64,000 nt of DNA, taken from Micromonospora thermarum. Its GTDB lineage: Bacteria; Actinomycetota; Actinomycetes; Mycobacteriales; Micromonosporaceae. Under the pieces are notes generated by a model. The model saw only the letters and a list, made by a program, of their open reading frames with translations, was not told the origin of the DNA and did no database searches. The translations under genes and the position numbers were made by a program. This document shows, one piece after another, positions 28,152-36,959 of this stretch (the stretch's first letter is position 1; the number at the start of each line of letters is the position of its first letter). The stretch spans positions 62,001 to 126,000 of the forward strand of contig NZ_JAATEO010000004.1 of NCBI RefSeq assembly GCF_012034245.1, in the 5' to 3' direction.

Positions 28152-29495
28152 ATGGGTGATACTCGACGGGTGGTGGACGGCGAGGACAGGACGAACCTTC
28201 GACCCCTCCGGCCGGCCGCGCCGCCCGACGGGCCGGTCGCCGGCTCCGGCGCCGCCCCGGACGAGCCGCTCGCGCCGGTGCCCCGCCCGCGCCGGCCGTG
28301 GCTGCGATCGGCGACACCCGCCGACGACGAGGCGCCGCACACCGACGACGAGGCAGCGCGGACGGACGACCCTCCCGCGGCGCGGACGGACGACCGGCCC
28401 GCGGCGCAGGCCGATCCGGAGCCGGTGACGACGACCAAGGGCGGGGCGCCTACGGAGGGACCGTCGACGGCGGCGCCGCCGCGCACCGGCGACGACCTCA
28501 CGGTCACCCGGGTCGACCCGCTGGCTCCGCTCGACCCGGCCGCCCCGCACCGGCCCGCGGCAGCCCGGCGGCGCCGGGTCCCCTTCGCGCACGCCGTACG
28601 TACCCGGCCGAGACAGTTGGCGGTGGGTGCGACACGGGCGGTCCGCGACTGGTCGCGGCGCCCCAGCGGCCGGCTCACCCTACCCGGCGTCTTCCTGCTG
28701 TTCCTGGTCGCGGCGACCGCCGCGGCCGGTGCCCTGCTGGTGCCCGCGGCCGTACGGTCCCGGCCGGTCGCGGTCGACGCCAGCGCGGGGGCACCGACGA
28801 CCGCTCCCGACCCGACCCTGGCGGCGGGCGCACCGCTGCCGGCCACGACGCTGCCGCCGCTCGGCGGGCCGACGGCCGTGGCGCCCACCGGCGGCACCGT
28901 CGTCCCGGCGCCCGGCACCGGCCGGCCCGCCGACGCCCTCGCCGGGTGGGCGGCCCAGATCGGCCCGAAGGTGGGCATCGCCCCGGTGGCCATGCAGGCG
29001 TACGGGTACGCCGAGCTGGTCCTCGCCCAGACCAACCGGAGCTGCGCGCTGAGCTGGACCACGCTGGCCGCGATCGGGCACGTCGAGTCCGCGCACGGGC
29101 AGGCCAACGGCGCCCGGCTCGGCACGGACGGCCGAGCCGCCCCCGAGATCATCGGCCTCCCGCTGGACGGGCGGGACAACCGGATGCTGATCCGCGACAC
29201 CGACCGTGGTGCGCTCGACCGGGACACGATCTACGACCGGGCGATCGGGCCGATGCAGTTCATCCCGACCACCTGGCAGGAGGTCGGCGCCGACGCGGAC
29301 AACGACGGCCGCAAGGACCCGCACGACATCGACGACGCCGCCCTGGCCGCCGCGAACTACCTGTGCAAGGGCGGCCGCAACCTGACCATCGCCGGTGACT
29401 GGTGGAACGCCATCCTGTCGTACAACGACGTCCGGCGGTACGCGCAGGACGTGTTCGACAAGGCCAACCAGTACGGGCAGGCCAGCCGCACGTGA
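28152..29495 (+). CDS. Membrane-anchored lytic transglycosylase
   Basis: The 447-residue product has a cytoplasmic N-terminus of about 170 residues rich in Pro, Asp, Thr and Ala with DD-rich repeats (for example DEAPHTDDEAARTDDPPAARTDD), one membrane helix (about 178-200), a Thr/Pro/Gly linker and a C-terminal MltB/SLT-like domain. The catalytic Glu312 lies in AIGHVESAHGQ; AIGPMQFIPTTW and a DAALAAANYLCKGG helix complete the fold. It cleaves peptidoglycan glycan strands outside the membrane, with likely cell-wall remodelling roles in growth or sporulation. The long cytoplasmic tail is probably disordered and may receive regulation. Start uncertain; no good ribosome binding site. Confidence 0.85.
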   Translation: MGDTRRVVDGEDRTNLRPLRPAAPPDGPVAGSGAAPDEPLAPVPRPRRPWLRSATPADDEAPHTDDEAARTDDPPAARTDDRPAAQADPEPVTTTKGGAPTEGPSTAAPPRTGDDLTVTRVDPLAPLDPAAPHRPAAARRRRVPFAHAVRTRPRQLAVGATRAVRDWSRRPSGRLTLPGVFLLFLVAATAAAGALLVPAAVRSRPVAVDASAGAPTTAPDPTLAAGAPLPATTLPPLGGPTAVAPTGGTVVPAPGTGRPADALAGWAAQIGPKVGIAPVAMQAYGYAELVLAQTNRSCALSWTTLAAIGHVESAHGQANGARLGTDGRAAPEIIGLPLDGRDNRMLIRDTDRGALDRDTIYDRAIGPMQFIPTTWQEVGADADNDGRKDPHDIDDAALAAANYLCKGGRNLTIAGDWWNAILSYNDVRRYAQDVFDKANQYGQASRT

Positions 29496-29567
29496 CGTGA
29501 TCGTCCGCATACATTGGAGAACTGGACACTTCCGCCGAGCAGCCGTTAGCGGCAAGCTAGACGGGTG

Positions 29568-30584
29568 ATGGTGCGCGAGTGGGACCCCAGGACCGCGTCG
29601 TCCGCCGAGATCGCGTCGCTGCTGGACACGCTGAACGCGGTCCTGGCGGCCGATCTGCCGCAGGATCCGCCGTGGCAGGAGCATTCCCTGCGGGAATACC
29701 TGGCCGAGGTGATGCCCGGCGAGCGACGGATCTCCTGGGTCGCCCAGGCGGAGCCGGCCTCCAACGGCGTCCCGGGGGCGATCCTGGGGCAGGTCCACGT
29801 GCTGCTGCTCGGCGACATCGGCGTGCTCGAGGTGCTGGTGCACCCGTCCGCGCGGCGCACCGGCCTCGGCCGCGAGCTGGTCCTGACCGCCGCCCGCCGG
29901 GTCTACCAGGAGGGGTTCCAGTCGATCGGCGTCGAGGTCGTCGGCGACACCCCGGCGGTCGCCTTCTACGAGGCGCTCGGCTTCGCCAAGGAGTACGTGG
30001 AGACCCGCAGCGTGCTCGACCTCTCCGCGGTGGACTGGGCCGAGCTGACCGAGATGTCCACCGGCATCGGCGCGGGGTACCACCTGGAGTTCCACCCCGG
30101 CGGGCCGCCCGACGAGCTGATCGAGGCGTACGCGCGCGCCAAGGCCGAGGTGCGCGACATCGAGGACGGCGAACTGCGCCCCAGCTCGTACGACCCGCAG
30201 CGGCTGCGCGACAGCCTGGACTGCCTGCACCGGCGGGGCATGAAGCCGTACATCGTGCTCGCCCTGCACGAGCAGACCGGCGAGGTGGCCGGCCTGACCG
30301 AGGTGGTGGTGCCGGCCCAGCACCCCACCCGCGCCGACCAGTACGACACGATCGTCGTCCAGGACCACCGCGGCTACGGCATCGACCGGGCCATCAAGGC
30401 ACGCATGCTGCTGGAGCTGCGCTCGGCCGAGCCCCAGCTTGCCGAGGTGCAGACCTGGAACGCCCAGGCCAACGAGGCGATGCTCAAGGTCAACGCCGAG
30501 CTGGGGTACCGCCCCGACCGCGAGTGGTGCGAGTACAGCGTGGACGTGGCCGACCTCGTCCATCGGCTCGACGCGGGGCGCTGA
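29568..30584 (+). CDS. Tandem GNAT N-acetyltransferase
   Basis: This 338-residue protein has two GNAT folds. The first contains the acetyl-CoA loop VHPSARRTGLGRELV (close to V-x-P-x-x-R-x-x-G-x-G) and the VEVVGDTPAVAFYEALGF ending. The second keeps VVQDHRGYGIDRAIKARML and QTWNAQANEAMLKVNAELGY. Paired GNAT domains occur in mycothiol synthase and many uncharacterised actinobacterial enzymes; this protein is not MshD by length or motifs I can see. In the first domain the A motif is closer to consensus and is likely the active one. A GTG one codon upstream is an alternative start. Confidence 0.85.
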   Translation: MVREWDPRTASSAEIASLLDTLNAVLAADLPQDPPWQEHSLREYLAEVMPGERRISWVAQAEPASNGVPGAILGQVHVLLLGDIGVLEVLVHPSARRTGLGRELVLTAARRVYQEGFQSIGVEVVGDTPAVAFYEALGFAKEYVETRSVLDLSAVDWAELTEMSTGIGAGYHLEFHPGGPPDELIEAYARAKAEVRDIEDGELRPSSYDPQRLRDSLDCLHRRGMKPYIVLALHEQTGEVAGLTEVVVPAQHPTRADQYDTIVVQDHRGYGIDRAIKARMLLELRSAEPQLAEVQTWNAQANEAMLKVNAELGYRPDREWCEYSVDVADLVHRLDAGR

Positions 30585-30612
30585 GAAGTTCACGAAACGG
30601 TCCGTCGGGGGA

Positions 30613-30642
30613 TGGACGGCGGTCAACCACGCCCCTTAACGT
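30613..30642 (+). promoter_or_regulatory. Predicted promoter of the secreted nuclease gene
   Basis: TGGACG (30613-30618), 18 bases, and TAACGT (30637-30642) resemble the promoter of the S8 protease gene in spacing and -10. AACGTGCGTT forms a small inverted repeat over the -10. The start codon follows 35 bases later, after GGAGG. Confidence 0.5.
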
Positions 30643-30676
30643 GCGTTAGTTCACGTCCACCCACCGTGGAGGCTCC

Positions 30677-33600
30677 ATGCGCCCGCGCCGCACACTCGCC
30701 GCGCTCGCGACCGCCACCGCCGCCGTCACCGTCACGGCGGTCGCAGTCGCACCCACCGCGGCCAGCGCCGCGCCCACCGACCTGTTCATCTCGGAGTACG
30801 TCGAAGGCTCGTCCAACAACAAGGCGATCGAGCTCTTCAACGGCACCGGCGCGCCGATCGACCTGAGCGCCGGCGGCTACCAGCTGCTGCTGTACTTCAA
30901 CGGCTCCACCACGCCGACGGCCTTCCCCTTGACCGGCACGGTCGCGGCGGGTGACGTCCACGTCTTCGCCCACTCGTCGGCGAACGCCGCGATCCTCGCC
31001 CAGGCCGACCAGACCACCGGCGCCGGCCTGTTCAACGGCGACGACGCGATCGTCCTGCGGCGCGGTGACACCGTGCTCGACGCGATCGGCCAGGTCGGCG
31101 TGGACCCGGGCGCCGAGTGGGGCACGGGCGTGACCAGCACCGCCGACAACACGCTGCGCCGCCTGGGCGGCGTCACGGCCGGCGACACCGATCCCGCCGA
31201 CGCCTTCGACCCGGCCGCCCAGTGGGCGGGCTTCGCCGTCGACACGGTCGACGGGCTCGGCGCCCACACGACCGACGGCGGCGGCCCGGTCGACGCGCCG
31301 GCCACCGTCACGTGCGGCGGCGCGCTCGTCACCCCGGCCGGCACCGCCGCGACCCGCGAGGTGACCGCCACCGACCCGGACGACCGGATCGTCGACCTGG
31401 CCGTCACCTCGGTCAGCCCGACGCCGGCCGCCGGCTCGATCAGCCGTACGGCGGTCACCCCCGCCGACGCGGCCGGCGGCACCGCCCGGGCCACCGTCAC
31501 CGCGAGCGCCGACCTGGCCGCCGGGGCGTACTCCGTGGTCCTGACCGCGACCGACGCGGACGGCACCACCGCCACCTGCACCCTGGCCGTGCAGGTGACC
31601 CGGGAGCTGGCCGTCGGCGAGGTGCAGGGCCCGACCACGGACGCCGAGGCCGGCCCGGCCGACCGCTCGCCGCTCGCGCCGGCCAGCGGCAACGGGACCA
31701 GCAGCGCGCTGCACGACGTCCGCGGCGTGATCACCCAGCGCACCCTGGCCCGTGACTCGTCCGGCCGGGACCAGCACGGCTTCTTCCTCCAGAGCCGCTC
31801 CGACGCCACCGACGGCGACCCGACCAGCTCCGACGGCATCTTCGTCTTCATGGGCTCGTTCACGTCGCTCGTCGGCGGCTACGTGCCGACCGTCGGCGAC
31901 GAGGTGGTGCTGCGCGCCCGCGTCTCCGAGTACTTCAACATGACCCAGCTCTCCAGCGCGTCGCTGGTCCGCAAGCTCGCCTCCGGGCTGGACGTGGACG
32001 CGGTGGTCGCGGTGACCGACGCGGTTCCGCCGGTCGACCTGGCCGACGCGCAGCGCTTCTGGGAGCGGCACGAGGGCGCCCGGCTCCGGGTCCGCGCCGG
32101 CAGCGCCGCGGTGAGCGGGCGGAACGTCTTCGCCTCCACCGCCGACGCCGAGACGTTCGTCATCGACCGGGACGACCCGCTGCTCGACCGCGCCGACCCG
32201 TACACCCGCCGGGTCTTCCGGGACACGCACCCGCTCGACAACGACCCGACCCGTACCTTCGACGACGGCAACGGCCAGCGGATCATGCTGGGCAGCATGG
32301 GCGTCAAGGGCACCACCGGTGACAGTGGCGCGCTGCTGCCGCCGGCGCACACCTTCGACACCCTGACCGGCGACGCGGTCGGTGGCCTCTACTACTCGTT
32401 CGAGAAGTACGGCGTCCAGGTCGAGACGGCCGCGTTCACCGCCGGGGCCGACCCGTCGAAGAACAACCCGCCGCAGCCGGCCAAGCGGTCGGAGGAGTTC
32501 GCGGTCGCGACGTACAACGTGGAGAACCTGTACGACTTCCGCGACGACCCGTTCGACGGCTGCGACTTCACCGGCAACGCCGGCTGCACCGGGGTCCGCC
32601 CGCCGTTCGACTACGTGCCGGGCAGCGAGCAGGAGTACCGGGATCAGCTCGCCGCGCTGGCCGACCAGATCACCACCGACCTGCACTCCCCCGACCTGAT
32701 CCTCGTGCAGGAGGCGGAGGACCAGGACATCTGCACGGTCAGCGGCAGCGAGCTGGTCTGCGGCACCACGAACAACGCCGACGGCGCGCCGGACACCCTC
32801 CAGGAGCTGGCGTTGACCATCGCCGCGAACGGCGGTCCCGCCTACGCGGCCGCGTACGACCGCACCGGCGCGGACGCCCGGGGCATCACGGCGGCCTTCC
32901 TCTACCGCACCGACCGCGTCTCGCTGGCCGAGGCGACCGCCGACGACCCGCTGCTGGGCTCGTCGCCGACGGTGCAGTACCGCGCCGCGGGGCTGCCGTC
33001 CAACGCGGACGTGCAGAACCCGAAGGCGCTCAACGCGGTGCTGCCGTCCGATGTGGACACCTCCACCGGCAAGGACGGCGACAACGTCTTCACCCGGGCG
33101 CCGCAGCTGGGCAAGTTCACCGTGGCCGCCGAGCCCGGGTCGAGCGAGCGGTTCACGGTGTGGGCGGCCAGCAACCACTACTCGTCCGGTCCGGACAGCC
33201 GGGTGGGGCAGCGCCGGGAGCAGGCCGCGTACGGTGCCGCGATCGTGACGGCGATCGAGGCGTCCGACCCGAACGCGCGCGTGGTGTACGGCGGCGACCT
33301 GAACGTGTTCCCGCGCCCCGATGACCCGATCGCGACCGGGGCGGACCCGACCCCGTCGGACCAGCTCGGCCCGCTGTACGAGGCGGGGCTGCGCAACCTC
33401 TGGGAGGACCTGCTCGCCGACGCGCCGTCGTCCGCGTACTCGTACAGCTTCGAGGGGCAGGCGCAGACGCTGGACCACCTGTTCGTGAACGAGGCGCTGC
33501 ACGGCGACCTGGTGCGGATGCGGGCCGCGCACATCAACGCCGACTGGCCGGCCGAGCACGCCGGTGACGGCACGCGCGGCTCCAGCGACCACGACCCGCA

Positions 33601-33955
33601 GGTGGCCCGGTTCCGCTCCCGCGCCTCCCTGAGCGTGGGAGACGCGTCGGTGGTCGAGGGCGACCGGGACACCACCCAGCTCGCCTTCACCGTCACCGTC
33701 TCGCGGCCGCTGTCCCAGCCGGTCCTGGTCTGCGCCGCGACCTACGGGACGACCGCCCAGTCCGGCTCGGACTACGAGTCGTACGTCGGGTGCAAGACCC
33801 TGGCGGCCGGTCAGACGACCCTCACGTTCCCGGTGACCGTGCGCGGTGACCGGAAGCTTGAGGGCGACGAGAAGCTGACGCTGCTGGTGGCCGGGGTGCC
33901 GGGGCTCCGCCTGGCCGACCCGCTCGGCGCCGGCACGATCGTCAACGACGACTGA
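30677..33955 (+). CDS. Secreted ExeM/NucH-type nuclease with lamin-tail and Calx-beta domains
   Basis: The 1,092-residue product has a signal peptide (about 1-35, AASAAP site), a lamin-tail domain (about 36-155, from LFISEYVEGSSNNKAIEL), a beta-sandwich linker, an OB-like segment (ALHDVRGVITQR to YFNMTQLSS) and an endonuclease/exonuclease/phosphatase domain from about residue 608 (ATYNVENLYD, LILVQEAED, WAASNHYSSG, YGGDLNVFPR, SSDHDPQVARF). A Calx-beta-like domain ends the chain (about 985-1092). This order matches extracellular DNases of the ExeM/NucH group, which degrade external DNA for phosphate or biofilm turnover. Metal ligands and catalytic His/Asp of the EEP fold are intact. Confidence 0.9.
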   Translation: MRPRRTLAALATATAAVTVTAVAVAPTAASAAPTDLFISEYVEGSSNNKAIELFNGTGAPIDLSAGGYQLLLYFNGSTTPTAFPLTGTVAAGDVHVFAHSSANAAILAQADQTTGAGLFNGDDAIVLRRGDTVLDAIGQVGVDPGAEWGTGVTSTADNTLRRLGGVTAGDTDPADAFDPAAQWAGFAVDTVDGLGAHTTDGGGPVDAPATVTCGGALVTPAGTAATREVTATDPDDRIVDLAVTSVSPTPAAGSISRTAVTPADAAGGTARATVTASADLAAGAYSVVLTATDADGTTATCTLAVQVTRELAVGEVQGPTTDAEAGPADRSPLAPASGNGTSSALHDVRGVITQRTLARDSSGRDQHGFFLQSRSDATDGDPTSSDGIFVFMGSFTSLVGGYVPTVGDEVVLRARVSEYFNMTQLSSASLVRKLASGLDVDAVVAVTDAVPPVDLADAQRFWERHEGARLRVRAGSAAVSGRNVFASTADAETFVIDRDDPLLDRADPYTRRVFRDTHPLDNDPTRTFDDGNGQRIMLGSMGVKGTTGDSGALLPPAHTFDTLTGDAVGGLYYSFEKYGVQVETAAFTAGADPSKNNPPQPAKRSEEFAVATYNVENLYDFRDDPFDGCDFTGNAGCTGVRPPFDYVPGSEQEYRDQLAALADQITTDLHSPDLILVQEAEDQDICTVSGSELVCGTTNNADGAPDTLQELALTIAANGGPAYAAAYDRTGADARGITAAFLYRTDRVSLAEATADDPLLGSSPTVQYRAAGLPSNADVQNPKALNAVLPSDVDTSTGKDGDNVFTRAPQLGKFTVAAEPGSSERFTVWAASNHYSSGPDSRVGQRREQAAYGAAIVTAIEASDPNARVVYGGDLNVFPRPDDPIATGADPTPSDQLGPLYEAGLRNLWEDLLADAPSSAYSYSFEGQAQTLDHLFVNEALHGDLVRMRAAHINADWPAEHAGDGTRGSSDHDPQVARFRSRASLSVGDASVVEGDRDTTQLAFTVTVSRPLSQPVLVCAATYGTTAQSGSDYESYVGCKTLAAGQTTLTFPVTVRGDRKLEGDEKLTLLVAGVPGLRLADPLGAGTIVNDD

Positions 33956-33976
33956 CCCTCGTCGCCCCGTTTCATC

Positions 33977-34019
33977 GACGGCCCGTCGGCCAGGTCTCGC
34001 TCCTGGCCGACGGGCCGTC
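33977..34019. terminator. Strong hairpin terminator after the nuclease gene
   Basis: A perfect 18-bp stem (33977-33994 with 34002-34019) with a 7-base loop TCTCGCT lies 20 bases after the nuclease stop. Confidence 0.85.
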
Positions 34020-34059
34020 ACCGGTAGTTGCGCGGGCTCGGCGGGCGCGGAACGGTCCG

Positions 34060-34170
34060 GTTCTGCGCGACCGAAGCGTGCCATGCGGATCTGGCTGAGG
34101 CCGAGGATCCGGCGTGCCCGGCGGACAAGCCCCTCGACCGGAAACGGGCCGAGGGTCGGGCCGGTGTCGG
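34060..34170 (-). pseudogene. Possible remnant of an XRE-type HTH regulator
   Basis: On the minus strand, VEGLVRRARRILGLSQIRMA (about 34141-34079) closely resembles the first two helices of XRE-family regulators, but the recognition helix and everything after it are absent and the frame runs on as unrelated sequence. The intergenic stretch 34020-34380 holds no intact gene that I recognise. This may be a decayed 5' end; a chance resemblance is possible. Confidence 0.35.
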
Positions 34171-34231
34171 CGGGTCGAAGGCGGAGGTCATGTCGAGACT
34201 GTCCCGGCTCGGCGGCCGGCGCGACAACCCC

Positions 34232-34252
34232 TGTGGATAAGCCTGTGGACAA
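34232..34252 (-). promoter_or_regulatory. Two DnaA-box-like 9-mers
   Basis: TGTGGATAA (34232-34240) and TGTGGACAA (34244-34252) are the reverse complements of TTATCCACA and TTGTCCACA, the E. coli and actinobacterial DnaA-box consensus sequences. They lie on the same strand with starts 12 bases apart. No other origin feature (dnaA, dnaN, A/T-rich unwinding region) is present. Confidence 0.55.
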
Positions 34253-34380
34253 CGACGGTAGGCGCCCCCTCCGACCCTCTCCGCCGCCTTTTGCTCTGCT
34301 TCAACCCGCGCGCCAGAGACGGGCCGACGTGGGGTGGGAACCGATCCCGGGTGGGAGGCGTGTGCCTGACGCGTCAGCGT

Positions 34381-35364
34381 TCAGTAGCGCTGGCGGAGCA
34401 GGCCGGCGGCCTCGACCGCCCAGTAGGTGAGGATGATCTGCGCGCCGGCCCGCCGGATCGAGGTGAGCGTCTCCAGCATCACCCGCTCACGGTCGATCCA
34501 GCCGTTCGCAGCGGCCGCCTCGACCATCGCGTACTCGCCGGAGACCTGGTAGGCGGCGACCGGGACGTCCACCGCGGCCCGGACCGCCGCGACCACGTCG
34601 AGGTACGGCAGCGCCGGCTTGACCATCACCATGTCGGCGCCCTCGGCGACGTCCAGCTCGACCTCGCGCAGCGACTCCCGCAGGTTCGCCGGGTCCTGCT
34701 GGTAGGTACGGCGGTCGCCCTCCAGCGCCGACTCCACCGCGTCCCGGAAGGGGCCGTAGAACGCCGAGGCGTACTTCACGGCGTACGCGAGGATGCCGAC
34801 GTCCTGGTGCCCGGCGGCGTCCAGGGCCCGGCGGGCCACGCCGACCTGGCCGTCCATCATGCCGGATGGCCCGACCACGTGGACCCCGGCGGCGGCCTGG
34901 GCCACCGCCATCTCCGCGTACGCGGCCAGGGTGGCGTCGTTGTCCACCCCGCCGTCGGGGGTGAGCAGGCCGCAGTGCCCGTGCGAGGTGAACTCGTCCA
35001 GGCACAGGTCGCTCATCACGACCGTGGCGTCGCCCACCTCGGAGACCACGTCCCGGATGGCGACGTTGAGGATGCCGTCCGGGTCGATCCCGCCCGAGCC
35101 GCGTTCGTCCCGCGACTCCGGCACCCCGAAGAGCATGATCCCGCCTACCCCGGCCTGGACCGCCTCGACAGCGGCCTTGCGGAGCGAGTCCCGGGAGTGC
35201 TGGAGCACCCCCGGGAGCGACGCCACGGCCCGCGGCTCGGCCAGCCCCTCCTTGACGAACATCGGAAGGACCAGCTCGGCCGGGTCGACGCGGGTCTCGG
35301 AGACCAGCCGCCGCACGGCGGCGTTGCGACGCAGCCGGCGGGGCCGGATCTCGGGGTACGGCAC
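34381..35364 (-). CDS. hemB: Delta-aminolevulinic acid dehydratase (porphobilinogen synthase)
   Basis: This 327-residue enzyme condenses two 5-aminolevulinate molecules to porphobilinogen. The two active-site lysines are Lys197 (AYAVKYAS) and Lys249 ([12 protein letters not shown], the Schiff-base lysine). The metal segment reads [16 protein letters not shown]: of the three zinc cysteines of the E. coli type, the middle one is Asp here, a form known from other actinobacteria. The N-terminal [18 protein letters not shown] and LPMFVKEG are family landmarks. It is the last gene of the rex-hemA-hemC-cobA/hemD operon, 14 bases after the preceding stop. Confidence 0.97.
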   Translation of the reverse strand: MPYPEIRPRRLRRNAAVRRLVSETRVDPAELVLPMFVKEGLAEPRAVASLPGVLQHSRDSLRKAAVEAVQAGVGGIMLFGVPESRDERGSGGIDPDGILNVAIRDVVSEVGDATVVMSDLCLDEFTSHGHCGLLTPDGGVDNDATLAAYAEMAVAQAAAGVHVVGPSGMMDGQVGVARRALDAAGHQDVGILAYAVKYASAFYGPFRDAVESALEGDRRTYQQDPANLRESLREVELDVAEGADMVMVKPALPYLDVVAAVRAAVDVPVAAYQVSGEYAMVEAAAANGWIDRERVMLETLTSIRRAGAQIILTYWAVEAAGLLRQRY

Positions 35365-35378
35365 GGAAGCCTCCAGGG

Positions 35379-36959
35379 TCAGCGGAACCTCAGGGCGGTC
35401 GGCCCCTGCACCTTCGAACCGCGCCGCTGCTTCGCCGGCATGGCGGCGAGCTTCTCGCGCAGCTCGACGGCGTAGGCGGCCAGCGCCTCCACCAGGTCGG
35501 GCACCGAGGCGTGCTGAGGCTGCACGTCGACCCGGAGGCCGAACTCGGTGGCGGTCTCCGCCGTCTTGGGCCCGATGACAGCAACAACGGTACGCGCGTG
35601 CGGCTTCCCCGCGATGCCGACCAGGTTCCGGACCGTGGACGACGACGTGAAGAGCACGGCGTCGAACCCGCCCGACTTGATGGCGTCGCGGATCTCGGCC
35701 GGCGGCGGGGCCGCCCGGACCGTCCGGTACGCGGTCACGTCGTCGACCTCCCAGCCGCGCTCGGTGAGCCCGGCGGCGAGCGTCTCGGTGGCGATGTCGG
35801 CGCGCGGCAGCAGCACCCGGCCGACCGGGTCGAGCACCTCGTCGTGCGGCGAGAACTCGGCCAGCAGGCCCTCCGAGGACTGTTCCCCGGACGGGATCAG
35901 CTCCGGCTGGATGCCGAACGCGCGGACGGCGTCGGCGGTCGCCTCACCGATGCAGGCGATCTTGACGCCGCCGAAGTGGCGAGCGTCGAGACCGTGCTCG
36001 GCGAACTTCTCCCACACCGCGCGGACCGCGTTCACCGAGGTGAAGATCACCCAGGCATACCGGCCGTCGACCAGGCCCTTGACCGCCCGCTCCATCTGGG
36101 CGGGGGTGCGCGGCGGCTCGACCGCGATGGTCGGCACCTCGCAGGGGATGGCGCCGTACGCACGCAGCCGCGCACTCATCGCGCCGGCCTGCTCCTTGGT
36201 CCGGGGGACGAGCACCTTCCAGCCGTACAGCGGGCGGTTCTCCCACCAGCTCAGCTTGTCCCGCTGGCCGACGCCGTCGCCGACGGTGAGCACGACCCGG
36301 CCGGTGAAGCCGAGCGCCGCCGCGACGAAGGAGTCGACGGTCGACGTGGTGGTGTACTGCGTCTCGCCCGTGCCGTCGCCGGTCACCCCGACGGCGGTGA
36401 CCCCGTCGACGCCGGCGGCGAGCAGCCCGTCCCGGACCGCGGCGAGGTCGCCCGCGTCCACCGCGAGCGCCAGCGAGCCGCGCGCGACGGCCGCGGCCAG
36501 CGCGTCGAAGTCCAGCGTGGTCACGTCCTCGGCGTCGGCGACCGTGCGGACGCCCGGCAGCGGCACGCCCGCGTACGTCGCCACACCCTCGGCCTGCCCG
36601 ACGCCCGGCACCACCTCGAAGTGCGCGGCCGTACGCGCGACCGCCTGCACCTCCTTGACCACCGACTCGTGGCCGAACGGGTCCCCGGCGACCAGGTGCA
36701 CCGCGTTCAGCCCGGAACGGGCCGCCGAGATCAGCACCTTCGCCACGTCACCCGGCGCGCCCTCGGCCGGAGTGAACTGGGCGTCCTCCTTCGCCTCCGC
36801 GCGGACGACGTCGAGCAGCGACTCGGGGACTCCCCGGTCGTACACCACCTGGTCGGCGTCGACCAGGGCGTCGTGCGCCCGGCGGGTCAGCAGGCCCGGG
36901 TCGCCGGGACCGGCCCCGACGAACGCGATACGGCCTACGGGCTTACGGGTGCGGGTCAT
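35379..36959 (-). CDS. hemD: Fused uroporphyrinogen-III methyltransferase-like / uroporphyrinogen-III synthase
   Basis: Residues 1-250 are a tetrapyrrole-methylase-like domain ([19 protein letters not shown]) and residues about 260-515 a HemD domain ([79 protein letters not shown]). HemD cyclises hydroxymethylbilane to uroporphyrinogen III. The methylase half is degenerate: where active SUMT enzymes have GDPFVFGRGGEE it reads [13 protein letters not shown], and the product-site loop also differs. It may have kept only a structural role. The gene overlaps hemC as ATGA, so stoichiometric translation is likely. Confidence 0.93.
   Translation of the reverse strand: MTRTRKPVGRIAFVGAGPGDPGLLTRRAHDALVDADQVVYDRGVPESLLDVVRAEAKEDAQFTPAEGAPGDVAKVLISAARSGLNAVHLVAGDPFGHESVVKEVQAVARTAAHFEVVPGVGQAEGVATYAGVPLPGVRTVADAEDVTTLDFDALAAAVARGSLALAVDAGDLAAVRDGLLAAGVDGVTAVGVTGDGTGETQYTTTSTVDSFVAAALGFTGRVVLTVGDGVGQRDKLSWWENRPLYGWKVLVPRTKEQAGAMSARLRAYGAIPCEVPTIAVEPPRTPAQMERAVKGLVDGRYAWVIFTSVNAVRAVWEKFAEHGLDARHFGGVKIACIGEATADAVRAFGIQPELIPSGEQSSEGLLAEFSPHDEVLDPVGRVLLPRADIATETLAAGLTERGWEVDDVTAYRTVRAAPPPAEIRDAIKSGGFDAVLFTSSSTVRNLVGIAGKPHARTVVAVIGPKTAETATEFGLRVDVQPQHASVPDLVEALAAYAVELREKLAAMPAKQRRGSKVQGPTALRFR

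Noticed and set aside
28320..28440. Imperfect repeats (GACGACGAGGC, GCGGACGGACGAC) as a minisatellite
   Set aside because: They encode the low-complexity Asp/Thr/Ala tail of the lytic transglycosylase and vary freely; no intergenic or structural role is suggested.
30588..30659. GTTCACG-like half-sites before the nuclease gene as a PHO box
   Set aside because: The half-sites are 61 bases apart instead of adjacent 11-base direct repeats, so PhoP control cannot be supported although it would fit the enzyme.
30623..34252. 1,209-codon open frame on the minus strand across the nuclease gene
   Set aside because: It is the complement of a high-G+C gene; no domain, signal or membrane pattern, and the + strand nuclease has clear domains and a ribosome binding site. 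Only the XRE-like fragment at its very start was kept as a separate weak call.
34366..34377. CTGACGCGTCAG palindrome just after hemB as a terminator
   Set aside because: Its arms meet without a loop, so it cannot form a stable RNA hairpin; it may be a protein site, but nothing else supports one.
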